From Eutrophomonas brisbanensis (lineage in GTDB: Bacteria > Pseudomonadota > Gammaproteobacteria > Burkholderiales > Eutrophovitaceae), in NCBI GenBank assembly GCA_038141705.1, contig JAYQIQ010000001.1:248001-312000 (forward strand): a DNA stretch of 64,000 bases, given 5' to 3'. A program made the translations under genes and the position numbers. Positions 17,961 to 26,823 of the stretch are shown piece after piece. Under the pieces are notes generated by a model. That model was not told where the DNA came from. It saw nothing but the letters and a program-made list of their open reading frames with translations, and searched no databases. Every line of letters starts with the position of its first letter. Within the stretch, counting starts at the first letter, position 1.

Positions 17961-18695
17961 CTAGCTTCGTAGGGCATTTGATATAAGGTCATATGCTTCT
18001 GAAGCAACTTGTTTACGGGATTTATCCTTTGAAATGATTGGAGCCAAGAAGTGAAGACGTAACGTCGCGCTATTCGATCTCGTTATCCGATAAATTGACC
18101 CTAAAAGAGAAATATCCCCTTCGAATGAGATACCCTGATGGAGATCTCCATTTTCATCTACATATTTCAACGCGATCGGTTGAATCAAAATGTCGTGATC
18201 TATTGCAGACTGAAACAAAGACTGACTAAATGGCAAAACAGCTTCGCCGGACGAAGTCGTCCCCTCCGGAAACAAGTACACACTCTCTCCTTGCTGATAA
18301 AGATCACCAAGAAGAGCATTGGCCTCTATCACTGCACGTTTCGAGTTTCGATTAATAAATACCGTTCCGACGCGCGCCGAAAGATATCCAATCAAAGGCC
18401 ACTGCCTCACATCCGTTTTAGCGACAAAACGAATGAAGATCTCAGAGTGAATTGCCTGGATATCCACCCACGAAACGTGGTTCGAAACAAGCAGCATCGG
18501 ATGCGAACCGCTTGGAACCGCCCCATATATTTCGACTTTAACACCCAGTACCACCAGCACTGATCTTGACCAGATTTTAGTGAGCTTTTGCATGCCCTTC
18601 TGCGTTGTAAATGGAAAAATTATTACAACAATTAATAATCCAAGCAGCGCTACTAGACTCAGAAAAAAATAAATACGGATTGCTCGAAAAAGCAT
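17961..18695 (-). CDS. plsC: 1-acyl-sn-glycerol-3-phosphate acyltransferase
   Basis: A 244-residue membrane-bound acyltransferase making phosphatidic acid. An N-terminal membrane segment (residues 3-30) is followed by the catalytic NHVSWVD (HX4D), GTVFINRN and FPEGTTSSGEAVLPF acyl-acceptor motifs. It lies 11 bases downstream of the HCCA isomerase-like gene on the same strand. Family assignment is firm. Confidence 0.93.
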   Translation of the reverse strand: MLFRAIRIYFFLSLVALLGLLIVVIIFPFTTQKGMQKLTKIWSRSVLVVLGVKVEIYGAVPSGSHPMLLVSNHVSWVDIQAIHSEIFIRFVAKTDVRQWPLIGYLSARVGTVFINRNSKRAVIEANALLGDLYQQGESVYLFPEGTTSSGEAVLPFSQSLFQSAIDHDILIQPIALKYVDENGDLHQGISFEGDISLLGSIYRITRSNSATLRLHFLAPIISKDKSRKQVASEAYDLISNALRS

Positions 18696-18706
18696 TTCAA
18701 CTAGAC

Positions 18707-19351
18707 TTAGCGTTTTCTAACAGCTGCCCCCCCAACACTTGAGGCGGCATCCCAGTTTCTTCGATAAGTAGTTTCGTTTTTTAAAAAATCATCTAACATC
18801 GCTAGAGAATCATTACCCCAGAATATACATCCATCTAATTTGATGCTGGGCACGCCAAACACACCATCCTTCGTAGCCTCTTCAGTAAAGACTCGAAGTT
18901 GTGATTTAACTTCATCACAGTCAAGTGGCCGCAACAGTTTGCACTCTCCAATGAGAGCTTGATAACGACCCTCGTCGGTTGGATCTTCGCCCCCTACCCA
19001 TACGTGTCGAAAAATTTGTCGACACACCTCCCGACTCGGTGACCCATCAATACTGGTTGCAAGTGCCAAACGCAAAAGCGGGAGCGGATTAAATGGATGA
19101 ACGCGCGGCAGGTCCAAATCTATTTTTTCTTGCTGCGCCAACCACAACGACTGTGCGAAGGTCCACTCGCGCTTGCCTGGTATTTCTGCTGGCCCCAGCT
19201 GACCAAAATGCTTTAAAAGCCCGGCAAAAAGAACGGGGCGATACGTAACTTGCAGGTCTCGGCCTTCAATAATTTTTGGTAAACGTTCAAATGCCAGATA
19301 AGCGTAAGGAGATATGAAATCTAAATAGAATGTAAGGGGTTTTTTAGCCAT
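18707..19351 (-). CDS. 2-hydroxychromene-2-carboxylate isomerase-like (DsbA superfamily)
   Basis: A 214-residue GST-kappa/HCCA isomerase family protein: YLDFISPYAYLAFERLP holds the glutathione-activating Ser (position of SPY), FNPLPLLRLALA and GVFGVPSIKLDGCIFWGNDSL with the cis-Pro. In naphthalene breakdown such enzymes isomerise hydroxychromene carboxylate using glutathione. Homologues are widespread and often have other thiol roles. It sits directly downstream of soxB. Confidence 0.87.
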   Translation of the reverse strand: MAKKPLTFYLDFISPYAYLAFERLPKIIEGRDLQVTYRPVLFAGLLKHFGQLGPAEIPGKREWTFAQSLWLAQQEKIDLDLPRVHPFNPLPLLRLALATSIDGSPSREVCRQIFRHVWVGGEDPTDEGRYQALIGECKLLRPLDCDEVKSQLRVFTEEATKDGVFGVPSIKLDGCIFWGNDSLAMLDDFLKNETTYRRNWDAASSVGGAAVRKR

Positions 19352-19442
19352 ACGAGGTTCCGAATTACTCTTTTGTGGAGCGTCACAGAGAACTTTAAAG
19401 TCTCGACCAGGCTATTGCAACCTAGACTCCAGTAGATCGAGG

Positions 19443-21163
19443 CTATCGGTTGGCGATACCAGGGTTACCATCTACACCGATTAGACGCGGTGTATTGATC
19501 TCAAGATTGCGAATCGTTTTTTTATCCTTTAACCATCGAGATACAACGTCCCAAACAGGTTCCCCCTCGGCACCCTCCGCCACGGGAGCCCAACCGGCAA
19601 CCTTGTAGGTTTTAGCAGACTCGATAAGCTCTCCGTTTAAACGCATATCGCTGATTCGCGAACCCATCTCCGCGTTTGGATCTATGGCATACGTGAGACC
19701 ACCCACACGCACCATATCCCCACCCTGCTGATAGTAGGGGTCAGGATTAAAGATATTATCCGCTACATCCTCAAGGATTAACTTAATCCTCTCGCCATTC
19801 ATCTCCGATAAAGTTGAGTGTGAGTAGGTTGTTGCAGTCTGGTCCAGAACGTGCTCCATCAATATGTCACTACCGCTCGGGAGCGATGTTCCCCACCGGA
19901 ATCCAGGAGAAAACGCTATCTCTGCACCCTTCTCGTCCATCAATGCATCGAGGATAAGTTGATCAAAACTACCGTTAAAATTCCCCCTTCGGTACAAGAC
20001 GTCATCAGTTGTCGCTAATCGCTCGTTTAACTTCGACTCATATGGATCTCTGACTTTTTTTATCAAATCCGACATCGCCAGATCAGGTGGAATCGCATTA
20101 GAAAATACTGGAAGCAAACGGTAATTAAAATCCCGGATCGCGCCATCACGAAAATCGAAGTCCAATACCCCAAAAATTTTCCGTTACTTCCCGCGTTCGT
20201 TACTATCGTCTTACCAGACGGATTAGAAACCACTATTGGCGCTGGGATCCCGTCATGAGTATGCCCACCGAAAATCGCGTCTAACCCAGTGACTCTCGAC
20301 GCTAATTTAAGGTCCACATCCATTCCGTTATGGGATAACAACACTACGACCTGCGCACCCTCCTCTCGAGCCTCATTGATCGTTTCTTGTAATTCTTCCT
20401 CCCTAATTCCAAAACTCCAGTCGGGAAACATGTAGCGCGGATTTGCGATTGGGGTGTACGGGAACGCCTGCCCCACGATCGCAACTGAGACACCATTAAT
20501 TTCTTTCAAGGTGTAAGACTCAAAAACCGGGTCCTCAAAATCAAGCGTTTTAACGTTCTGCGCTACGAAATCCAATCGACCCGCAAAGTCGTTTTCAACA
20601 ATCTGTTGGACCCGCTCTGCACCATAGGTCATTTCCCAGTGCGCTGTCATGACATCAACACCAAGCATCAAACAAGCATCAACCATATCCTGCGCGTTGG
20701 TCCATAACGCCGTACCGGATCCCTGCCAAGTATCACCTCCATCCAACAGCAGAGCACCTGGCCTACCAGCTTTGACCCTTTTAATTAACGTTGAGAGGTG
20801 CGCGAAACCACCGACCCTTCCATACACTTTCGAGGCTTCATCAAAATCCAAATACGTAAACGCATGAGCCTGTGCGCTACCCGGTTTAATACCGAGCGAT
20901 TTCAGCAACTTTTCACCAACAACATGCGGGAGTTTGCCAATCGCCTCTCCGACACCGATATTTACATTTGGCTCTCTAAAAAAAACTGGATTTAACTGTG
21001 CATGACAATCCGTAAAATGCATCAGGTGAACATTGCCAAATCTCGGAACCTAATAAAACGACTCGAAATCTACTTTCGATAAGGCTTGCCGAGATCCGAT
21101 GGGTAAGCCCGCTGCGGCAGCAATACCCAATATTTGTAGAAAATCTCGTCTCGAAATTTCCAC
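19443..21163 (-). CDS. soxB: SoxB thiosulfohydrolase, interrupted by a stop codon and a frameshift
   Basis: SoxB hydrolyses the sulfone group from SoxY-bound cysteine S-thiosulfonate using two Mn. The best start is GTG at 21163 with GAGG upstream; it begins a Tat-type leader EISRRDFLQILGIAAAAGLP. Metallophosphatase motifs follow: HFTDCHAQL, GGDTWQGS, LSHNGMD and GGHTHDG. Two lesions are seen. TAG at 21050-21052 replaces what should be a Glu/Asp codon in SFY-x-VPRFGNV. A run of four C at 20168-20171 needs a fifth, after which LDFDFRDGAIRDFNYRLLP continues. Length across the breaks is about 573 residues, normal for SoxB. It is the last gene of the operon, 14 bases after soxX. Confidence 0.9.
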
Positions 21164-21177
21164 GTCAAGACCTCAAT

Positions 21178-21789
21178 CTATTTATTTGTAGGCGACTCTG
21201 GGTCAAACAAGAGCGCCATAAGGTCTTTAATCTGTTGCTCAGAGAGAATACCTTTGTGGCCATATCGAGGCATATATGAACAAGGCACAAATGCCTGCGC
21301 ATTAAAAATCTTAGCCCAGGTGTACTTGATCATCTCCTCTGAGTTACCTCTAATTTTTCCGTACTGATATAAGGACGGGCCGATAGTGCCGTACGCGAGC
21401 TCATCCTTGCTTATCTGATGACAGGCATAACAATTTCAACCATTGACCGTGTCAGGCTTATCGTTAAACCGTCTGCCCTTGCCGCTCTGCGCAATTTTTT
21501 CACCCGCCTTCCAATCACCCAAATACTTACCATCACTTGGATAAACAATCTTGGCAAGTTGGGAATCAAGAATCGCCTTCATGTCCTCAGCTGAAGCTAC
21601 CCCTGAAGTACTGCACTTTTTTTGTACGTCATCCCGAGCTAAGACGTCCTCAGCCTTCACAATGCCTTTCGAACGCAAACTGGACTCGAGCATTTCTTTG
21701 AACTCTTTATCGGTTTGATCTGCCGAAACTAACGCTACAACAAAAAAAGAAGCAGCTAAAAATCCCAATGAAACGATAATTTTTTTCAT
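21178..21789 (-). CDS. soxX: SoxX cytochrome c subunit, with in-frame TGA
   Basis: SoxX is the monohaem partner of SoxA in the L-cysteine S-thiosulfotransferase that loads thiosulfate onto SoxY. The gene has a signal peptide (to about residue 23, LVSADQ), the N-terminal extension with GKYLGDWKAGEKIAQSGKGRRF, the haem motif CYACH, and SYMPRYGHKGILSEQQIKDLMALLFDP with the distal Met. A TGA (21436-21438) stands where the family has Gly directly before Asn-Cys of the haem motif, so the protein would end before its haem site. GGA to TGA is one base. The gene is otherwise full length (203 codons). Confidence 0.88.
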
Positions 21790-21801
21790 TTCCGTCTCCC
21801 T

Positions 21802-22625
21802 CTAACGTTTCATCGCAGGAGCATCATAGGTACCCCCATTTGCGCTTTTTGCCAAAAATAAACTTATCGCAGTCACCAAATCCGTGCCGTAAATTGCTTC
21901 AGGAAATCTTTGCTGCCTTAAGCAATCATAGAGTCGGTGCTGCATACTTCTGACTTCTCCCTGTGAGACGCGATAGGCGGGCCAAGATCCGTAGGATTTT
22001 TGTGCTTGCTCAACATTCATAAAGTTCGGCAGCTCCTGCAAACGTATCCTTTTGTTCTCACCACTGTGGCAGGTCACGCAACCAAAGTCGTGAGAACCAG
22101 CGCGAAAATAAAAAAAACGTTTCCCCATCTCATACATCCGCTTTTCTTTCTCATGACTGACAGCAACCGCTATTTTCATTCCGCGAGATTGTCCCGTCAC
22201 ATAGGCTACTAGCGCCTCTATATCTGATGAATTACCCGCAGACCCAAACGGCCTTTCAGTCGCCTGCTCTCGCGATAGTCCCTGAATCATCATTCGGCAA
22301 TAAATTAAGCGTTGCTCCAGGTCCATTACCTTGTCAACGTCAGAAAAATATCTTGGCATCTCTACGTACGCCCCTCAACGATCCCCGGACCTTTTCCGAG
22401 GTCACAAGTCTCAAGGGTCTTATTCTTTGGCCCCGCCTCCCGGTACCAAAGCTCCTCTCCCGTCAACTCCCACAACTCTGCCGGATTCCCATCAGCCAAC
22501 AACTCTCGATATTTCTCGATTTCTTCAGACGTATTATCTTGTGCCGACACAGATGAGTTCAGTGAGCACATAGAGAGAACACCAGCAAAAAAAATAAGTA
22601 ACCTTTTTATATTCATGATCGCCAT
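21802..22625 (-). CDS. soxA: SoxA cytochrome c subunit, interrupted
   Basis: The catalytic haem subunit of SoxAX. After a signal peptide (ending SSVSAQD) come LWELTGEELWYREAGPKNKTLETCDLGKGPG, PRYFSDVDKVMDLEQRL, the haem motif CVTCHSGENKRIRL and the region QHRLYDCLRQQRFPE holding the Cys haem ligand that becomes a persulfide. Only one CxxCH is present, so this is a one-haem SoxA. The frame breaks at 22371-22374: four C need a fifth, after which VEGAYVEMPRYF reads through. AGAGG precedes the ATG at 22625; a second ATG at 22616 is possible. Confidence 0.9.
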
Positions 22626-22653
22626 CTAATCGCCTCTGTCTGAATACCAATCT

Positions 22654-22965
22654 TTATCGGATCTTAGTTTCATCCGTTCGAGAGTCGTCTTTGTTATCAA
22701 CCCAAGTGATGGAGACCTTATCACCTTTCTTCCCGTTCTTAAAACTAAATGACAGAAATGGATCTTTAGAAACCGCTGGCCCCAACTCTCCTTCAAAAAT
22801 AATCTTTCCCTCGCAAGATGCACTGATTGTTTTAATGAAATGAGCAGGGACAACGTTACCGGCTTCATCCTTTCGTCTTCCCGTCTCCATGTCATGTTTG
22901 ACAAGCACCTTCACTTCGGTGTTCTCACCCTTCTGTTTCGCCCTAATCAGCATTGGCATTCCCAT
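22654..22965 (-). CDS. soxZ: SoxZ sulfur carrier partner
   Basis: A 103-residue SoxZ that forms the SoxYZ carrier heterodimer. Typical parts are AKQKGENTEVKVLVKHDMETGRRKDEAGNVVPAHFI and SKDPFLSFSFKNGKKGDKVSITWVDNKDDSRTDETKI. It has no signal peptide, as expected, because it is co-exported with SoxY through the Tat system. It follows soxY by 16 bases. Confidence 0.96.
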   Translation of the reverse strand: MGMPMLIRAKQKGENTEVKVLVKHDMETGRRKDEAGNVVPAHFIKTISASCEGKIIFEGELGPAVSKDPFLSFSFKNGKKGDKVSITWVDNKDDSRTDETKIR

Positions 22966-22981
22966 ATGTGATCTCCTCTAT

Positions 22982-23440
22982 TTATCCGCCACAACCGCCG
23001 AGCGTAACTTTTATCTCTTTGGTAGCCATGAACCACTTTCCATCGGACCGAGCAATCGCGTGCACATTTGATGTACCAGCCATCTTGACTCTAGTTTTTA
23101 CCTCAGGATCGGTTCCATCGTGAATCGTGAAACGCGCAGATAACGGATTAGGATTGTTTTCGATCAGGATCGCTATCTTGTCGGTATTTGGAAGTTTGCT
23201 CTCAACGCTGATCGGAACCACCGCTCCATTCTCAGCTATCTCTGATGCCACTAGAACAACGCCATCACTAACCTGAAAATTTCCACCTAGCGCGGCAATG
23301 ACATCATCAAGTTTACTCAACTCAAAGACCTTCTTCTCCCAATCCACAGCTAACGCTGAAAGCGGTTTCATTAATCCCGTTGCCACCGCCATCGAATAAA
23401 CGGATAAAGATTTAATAATCGCGCGACGTCGCTCATTCAT
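22982..23440 (-). CDS. soxY: SoxY sulfur carrier protein
   Basis: A 152-residue periplasmic carrier. The Tat signal is MNERRRAIIKSLSVYSMAVATG and the protein ends in VTLGGCGG, the swinging-arm motif whose Cys holds the sulfur substrate during the Sox cycle. Both ends are intact. It lies 27 bases downstream of soxD and 16 upstream of soxZ. Confidence 0.97.
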   Translation of the reverse strand: MNERRRAIIKSLSVYSMAVATGLMKPLSALAVDWEKKVFELSKLDDVIAALGGNFQVSDGVVLVASEIAENGAVVPISVESKLPNTDKIAILIENNPNPLSARFTIHDGTDPEVKTRVKMAGTSNVHAIARSDGKWFMATKEIKVTLGGCGG

Positions 23441-23467
23441 TAAAGCCCCCTAGTCATTTTATTAATC

Positions 23468-24544
23468 CTAATTTTTCTCTAGTCGCAAAACCCAAGTAAT
23501 AACATCTCTTAATTCCGCATCGGTTGGGCCAGACTGCGCTGGCATTGGCATCTCGCCCCAAACCCCAGAACCGCCCTGTCTGACTTTATTGAAAAGGTTG
23601 ACTAAAGCGTCTTCATCACCAAAGTATTTCTCTGCCACATCCGTAAACGCAGGGCCCACCAAAGCTTGATTAACTCCATGACAACTCAAACACATGTGTT
23701 GCTTCGCTACCTGCTCTGGGGACGTGTCAACTTTGGCGACTACAGAAGCTTGCGTATTTGTTAGCTCCCGCCGCCCATCGCGCACTGGGTCGACGAGGGC
23801 CTCAGATAAGGTATCGGCCCCGCGGGTGGCACCGAAGTGACGATTTTGCGCTCTCAAGTCTCCGTGCGCCGAGCGCGCGATAGCAGGTAGGCTGGAATAA
23901 ATCTGTACTTGGGTATTACAATTTTCCATGCATGCCTTAACCAAAACATCCGACTTGCCATTCGTATTCCACAAACCATGCTCGGCCGTCATTCCATTTC
24001 TATTTGGCAACAACTTCTGAATATCACCAATATTCTCATCTGAGAGCTCAAATTCATAAGGAACAATTTGCGAAAGATGCAGGATGTAAGCGACCAACGC
24101 ATACACCTCATCAGCTTCCAAAGATTTTGGCGCCGTCCAGGGCATTGCTCGATTGATGTAGTCCCAGAGTGTCGAGATGGTAGGTAACTTCATCATAGTG
24201 CTTCGCTGAGGATGCTTATTACCAATTAATCCATCCACTCTTCCAGCTTTTACGTCCTCTGGCGTAGTCCCCCCAACGATCGGAGTAAACACTTCATTGG
24301 ATTCACCAAAAGATCCATGACATACCGTACATTTTTCTTCCCAAATTTCCTCTCCCATTTCCACGGAACCATTCCCCGCTGGGAGACCCATAAAATCAGG
24401 CCTCACATCAATATCCCAGGCTGCTATCTCCTCCTCTAACGCAGGTCGACCAACATTCAAATAATCAACTTGAGCCTCAGTTAAGGGAGTTTGAAAAACA
24501 CTTAGGCTCATAAGCACAAAAAAAAGCTTAATAAGCTTGGACAT
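23468..24544 (-). CDS. soxD: SoxD diheme cytochrome c
   Basis: The electron-accepting subunit of sulfane dehydrogenase SoxCD. A signal peptide (VFQTPLTEA) precedes two cytochrome c domains: CTVCHGSFGES near residue 68 and CLSCHGVNQALVGPAF near residue 280, with MPMPAQSGPTDAELRDVI at the C-terminus. The ATG at 24544 is chosen because GAGGTG precedes it; an upstream in-frame start would sit far inside soxC. It overlaps the soxC end by 17 bases. Presence of soxCD means all eight electrons of thiosulfate can be harvested without sulfur globules. Confidence 0.93.
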   Translation of the reverse strand: MSKLIKLFFVLMSLSVFQTPLTEAQVDYLNVGRPALEEEIAAWDIDVRPDFMGLPAGNGSVEMGEEIWEEKCTVCHGSFGESNEVFTPIVGGTTPEDVKAGRVDGLIGNKHPQRSTMMKLPTISTLWDYINRAMPWTAPKSLEADEVYALVAYILHLSQIVPYEFELSDENIGDIQKLLPNRNGMTAEHGLWNTNGKSDVLVKACMENCNTQVQIYSSLPAIARSAHGDLRAQNRHFGATRGADTLSEALVDPVRDGRRELTNTQASVVAKVDTSPEQVAKQHMCLSCHGVNQALVGPAFTDVAEKYFGDEDALVNLFNKVRQGGSGVWGEMPMPAQSGPTDAELRDVITWVLRLEKN

Positions 24545-25871
24545 TTTGCACCTCACCAGTCTCCGAGACCAACCAAGACTGAATCGCATTGTTGTGATAA
24601 ATCGATCTCGTTCCTCGCACCTCTCTTAATTGGTTGATTTGTGGTTGTACATACCCAGTCTCATCTATAGCTCGAGACTGTATGATCGTAGGCTTTCCAT
24701 CCCATACCCAATCCATATTGAATCGCGTGAGAGATTTTGTGAGCACAGGGTTCTCCAAACGCGCGGCCCTCCAAGTATTTCCACCATCCACGGATACATC
24801 TACTTTTGTAATTTTTCCTCGGCCGGACCAAGCTAACCCAGTAATGTTGTAAAAGCCCTTATCGAGAAGTACCTGCCCACCGGATGGGGTCGTCACAACC
24901 GATTTGCATTCCTGAACGGAGGTGTATTGGCGATGCATTCCGTCCGGCATAAGGTCAACATAATGTACGGACTCGTCTTTCGTTCCCCACTGTTGGTCAC
25001 CAACTTCAATTCTTCGCAGCCACTTGACGGAAGACACTCCTTGAACTCCAGGGACCACTAGTCTGAGGGGATAACCATTCTCAGGTCTAAGCATCTCCCC
25101 GTTCATACCCCAGACAACGAGCACATCGTCAAGCGCACGATCGATGGCTATCGTTCGTGTCATGCTCGAGCCATCTGAACCCTCAGCTAAAACAAATTTT
25201 CCATTGGCTTGATCAAAACCGACATGATCCAGAAGAACCGAAAGTGGTACACCAGTGAATTCACTGCATGACAACATCCCGTGCGTATACTGAACGGAGG
25301 GAACCGCAACGTTTCCCCATTCCATCGCGGAGTTCGCCCCACACTCGATAAAGTGTATGCGCGAGACGCTCGGTAACCGCATTAGGTCGTCCATGTTATA
25401 AATTTTCGGATTGTCAACTAACCCGTGGACCATTAATCGATGTTGGGTGGGATCAACCTCGTGCCAACCTTGGTGATGTCGCTCAAAATGCAGTCCACTC
25501 GGCGTAATAATTCCAAATAAACTTTGGAGAGGTGCAAAAGACACCGAAGCTGCTGAAACACGAGTTAATCCCGGGGACTCTCTACGCTGAAGAGACGTCT
25601 CGTAAATTGAAGGCGCACCATACGGTCGACTTGCTACTGGCTTCCCAAGTGTCGTTGAATGCTCTGGGAGATTAACTATTGCGGGATCCGGTGCCGAAAA
25701 AGCTCGATCTGCAGTGAATGCACCTACCGCCGCGAGAAAACTTTTCTTGATAAATCCGCGGCGCTGATCATTGATACCTTCAACGGAAATATCTCGTATA
25801 AGAGCCTGATCTAAATAATTTTCCGGAGCTCGAATTACCCGTCCAAGCTTGTTCCGAAACCTACGTTCCAT
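24528..25871 (-). CDS. soxC: SoxC sulfane dehydrogenase molybdopterin subunit
   Basis: A 447-residue member of the sulfite oxidase family. A Tat-like leader (RRGFIKKSFLAAVGAF) is followed by the Mo domain with FIECGANSAMEWG (the Cys that coordinates Mo), GVQGVSSVKWLRRIEV, and a C-terminal dimerisation domain with VDVSVDGGNTWRAARLE. With SoxD it oxidises the SoxY-bound sulfane sulfur. It is the first gene of the sox operon and its start lies 68 bases from a strong AT-rich palindrome. Confidence 0.96.
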   Translation of the reverse strand: MERRFRNKLGRVIRAPENYLDQALIRDISVEGINDQRRGFIKKSFLAAVGAFTADRAFSAPDPAIVNLPEHSTTLGKPVASRPYGAPSIYETSLQRRESPGLTRVSAASVSFAPLQSLFGIITPSGLHFERHHQGWHEVDPTQHRLMVHGLVDNPKIYNMDDLMRLPSVSRIHFIECGANSAMEWGNVAVPSVQYTHGMLSCSEFTGVPLSVLLDHVGFDQANGKFVLAEGSDGSSMTRTIAIDRALDDVLVVWGMNGEMLRPENGYPLRLVVPGVQGVSSVKWLRRIEVGDQQWGTKDESVHYVDLMPDGMHRQYTSVQECKSVVTTPSGGQVLLDKGFYNITGLAWSGRGKITKVDVSVDGGNTWRAARLENPVLTKSLTRFNMDWVWDGKPTIIQSRAIDETGYVQPQINQLREVRGTRSIYHNNAIQSWLVSETGEVQNVQAY

Positions 25872-25938
25872 ACTCTCCCCCGAAAGTACTTAGGCCTGTA
25901 AAAAATTGTTAGGAAAAAGTCTATATCACATAACCCTC

Positions 25939-25982
25939 TTATATAACTAATAATTAGTTATATAAAACTTTTAGTTATATAA
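25939..25982. promoter_or_regulatory. Palindromic operator with a third half-site upstream of the sox operon
   Basis: A perfect 27-bp inverted repeat spans 25939-25965: arm TATATAACTAAT, central A, arm ATTAGTTATATA, plus an outer T/A pair. The half-site TTAGTTATATAA recurs as a direct copy at 25971-25982, 17 bases from the copy at 25954-25965. It lies 68 bases before soxC. AT-rich palindromes of this size are read by ArsR-family sulfur sensors (SoxR, SqrR and BigR types), but no such regulator gene is in the window. Confidence 0.7.
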
Positions 25983-26054
25983 GTTTCTGGTATGCGTTTA
26001 TTAGTGATGCAGAGGGTGAGAAAACAACCAGAACGATAAAACCGAGAAAAAAAA

Positions 26055-26079
26055 GGCGACTCGTGGTCGCCATTTTTTT
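26055..26079. terminator. Bidirectional hairpin terminator
   Basis: GGCGAC / GTCGCC stem (26055-26060 and 26066-26071) with loop TCGTG, preceded by A8 and followed by T7. It ends the small secreted-protein gene on the minus strand and would also stop plus-strand transcription entering from the sox side. Confidence 0.88.
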
Positions 26080-26093
26080 CTGCAGGAACATAC

Positions 26094-26270
26094 TTATTGC
26101 GATTTCTCGTCGCTGTGCGTTTCATGCTCTCCTTGGTTCTTTTCAGGGGCTTTGATTTTCGCGCCCGATCGCTGAAGTGCCGAAGCCCCAGAGTTCGGCG
26201 CTACGCCAGCTACCGCTGTTGACGTTGCCATTACAAATATTAGAGAAAAAATAGCTGCCAAAAACTTCAT
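26094..26270 (-). CDS. Small secreted protein of unknown function
   Basis: A 58-residue protein with a Sec signal peptide (KFLAAIFSLIFVMATSTAVAG) and a short hydrophilic tail rich in Lys, Glu, His and Ser. The ATG at 26270 has AGGGGGC before it. No family is recognised. It stands alone between two regulatory hairpin/operator regions and the AroQ-like gene. Confidence 0.65.
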   Translation of the reverse strand: MKFLAAIFSLIFVMATSTAVAGVAPNSGASALQRSGAKIKAPEKNQGEHETHSDEKSQ

Positions 26271-26347
26271 ACTGCCGCCCCCTTGCAATCGTTTAGGTAT
26301 CCACGTTTACGTAAATGTTACACGAAAACTTAAATTAGTAACCGACC

Positions 26348-26800
26348 TTAGTTTCGATAACTGCGTTCCCGATTAATGAGATCGAGCAAGGCCCTCAACC
26401 CTAGAATGTACGAATCGAGCCCGAATCCCACAATAAATCCATCCACAGCTGACGTCATCTGAGACCTGATCCCTGCCGCCTCAGGATTAAGCGCATGAAC
26501 TTCAACCTTCTTGATCCCTGCGTCCAACAAGATTTGTCGAATCGCTATACCGAACTCCACATCTACACCCGGATTAATAACCAATCCGGAAAACTCCTCT
26601 AACTGATCTAATGACAAAACTCTTTCAAGCTCGACCACAGCTCTGCAAGTTTTGAGGACGAGAGAAGCTCCGAGGGAATGCGCCTCATCTAGCAAAAGTT
26701 GCTGTAACTCCGCGTCCGAAACTTCACTGTGCGACAGACTCTCGGAGTGCTCTACATCGGGAGCGGCGATAACTTGAACTACCAATACTTTAGGTTCCAT
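26348..26800 (-). CDS. Divergent type II dehydroquinase (AroQ)-like protein
   Basis: 150 residues with the fold markers of type II 3-dehydroquinate dehydratase: INPGVDVEFGIAIRQIL (family NPGA...S.A...A), KVEVHALNPEA (family VEVHLSN) and VDGFIVGFGLDSYILGLRALLDLI. The N-terminal LNGPNLNLLGxREPxxYG block with the catalytic Tyr is replaced by VVQVIAAPDVEHSESL, and the usual EGxLI segment is also changed. It probably does not have the shikimate activity. It follows the CoA-transferase gene by 23 bases on the same strand, so it may belong to that pathway. Confidence 0.75.
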   Translation of the reverse strand: MEPKVLVVQVIAAPDVEHSESLSHSEVSDAELQQLLLDEAHSLGASLVLKTCRAVVELERVLSLDQLEEFSGLVINPGVDVEFGIAIRQILLDAGIKKVEVHALNPEAAGIRSQMTSAVDGFIVGFGLDSYILGLRALLDLINRERSYRN

Positions 26801-26823
26801 TTTTCGTACTGATGCCTATGGAT

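Noticed and set aside
22227..22629. Three overlapping plus-strand frames
   Set aside because: All are antisense to soxA and reflect its Pro/Ser-rich complement.
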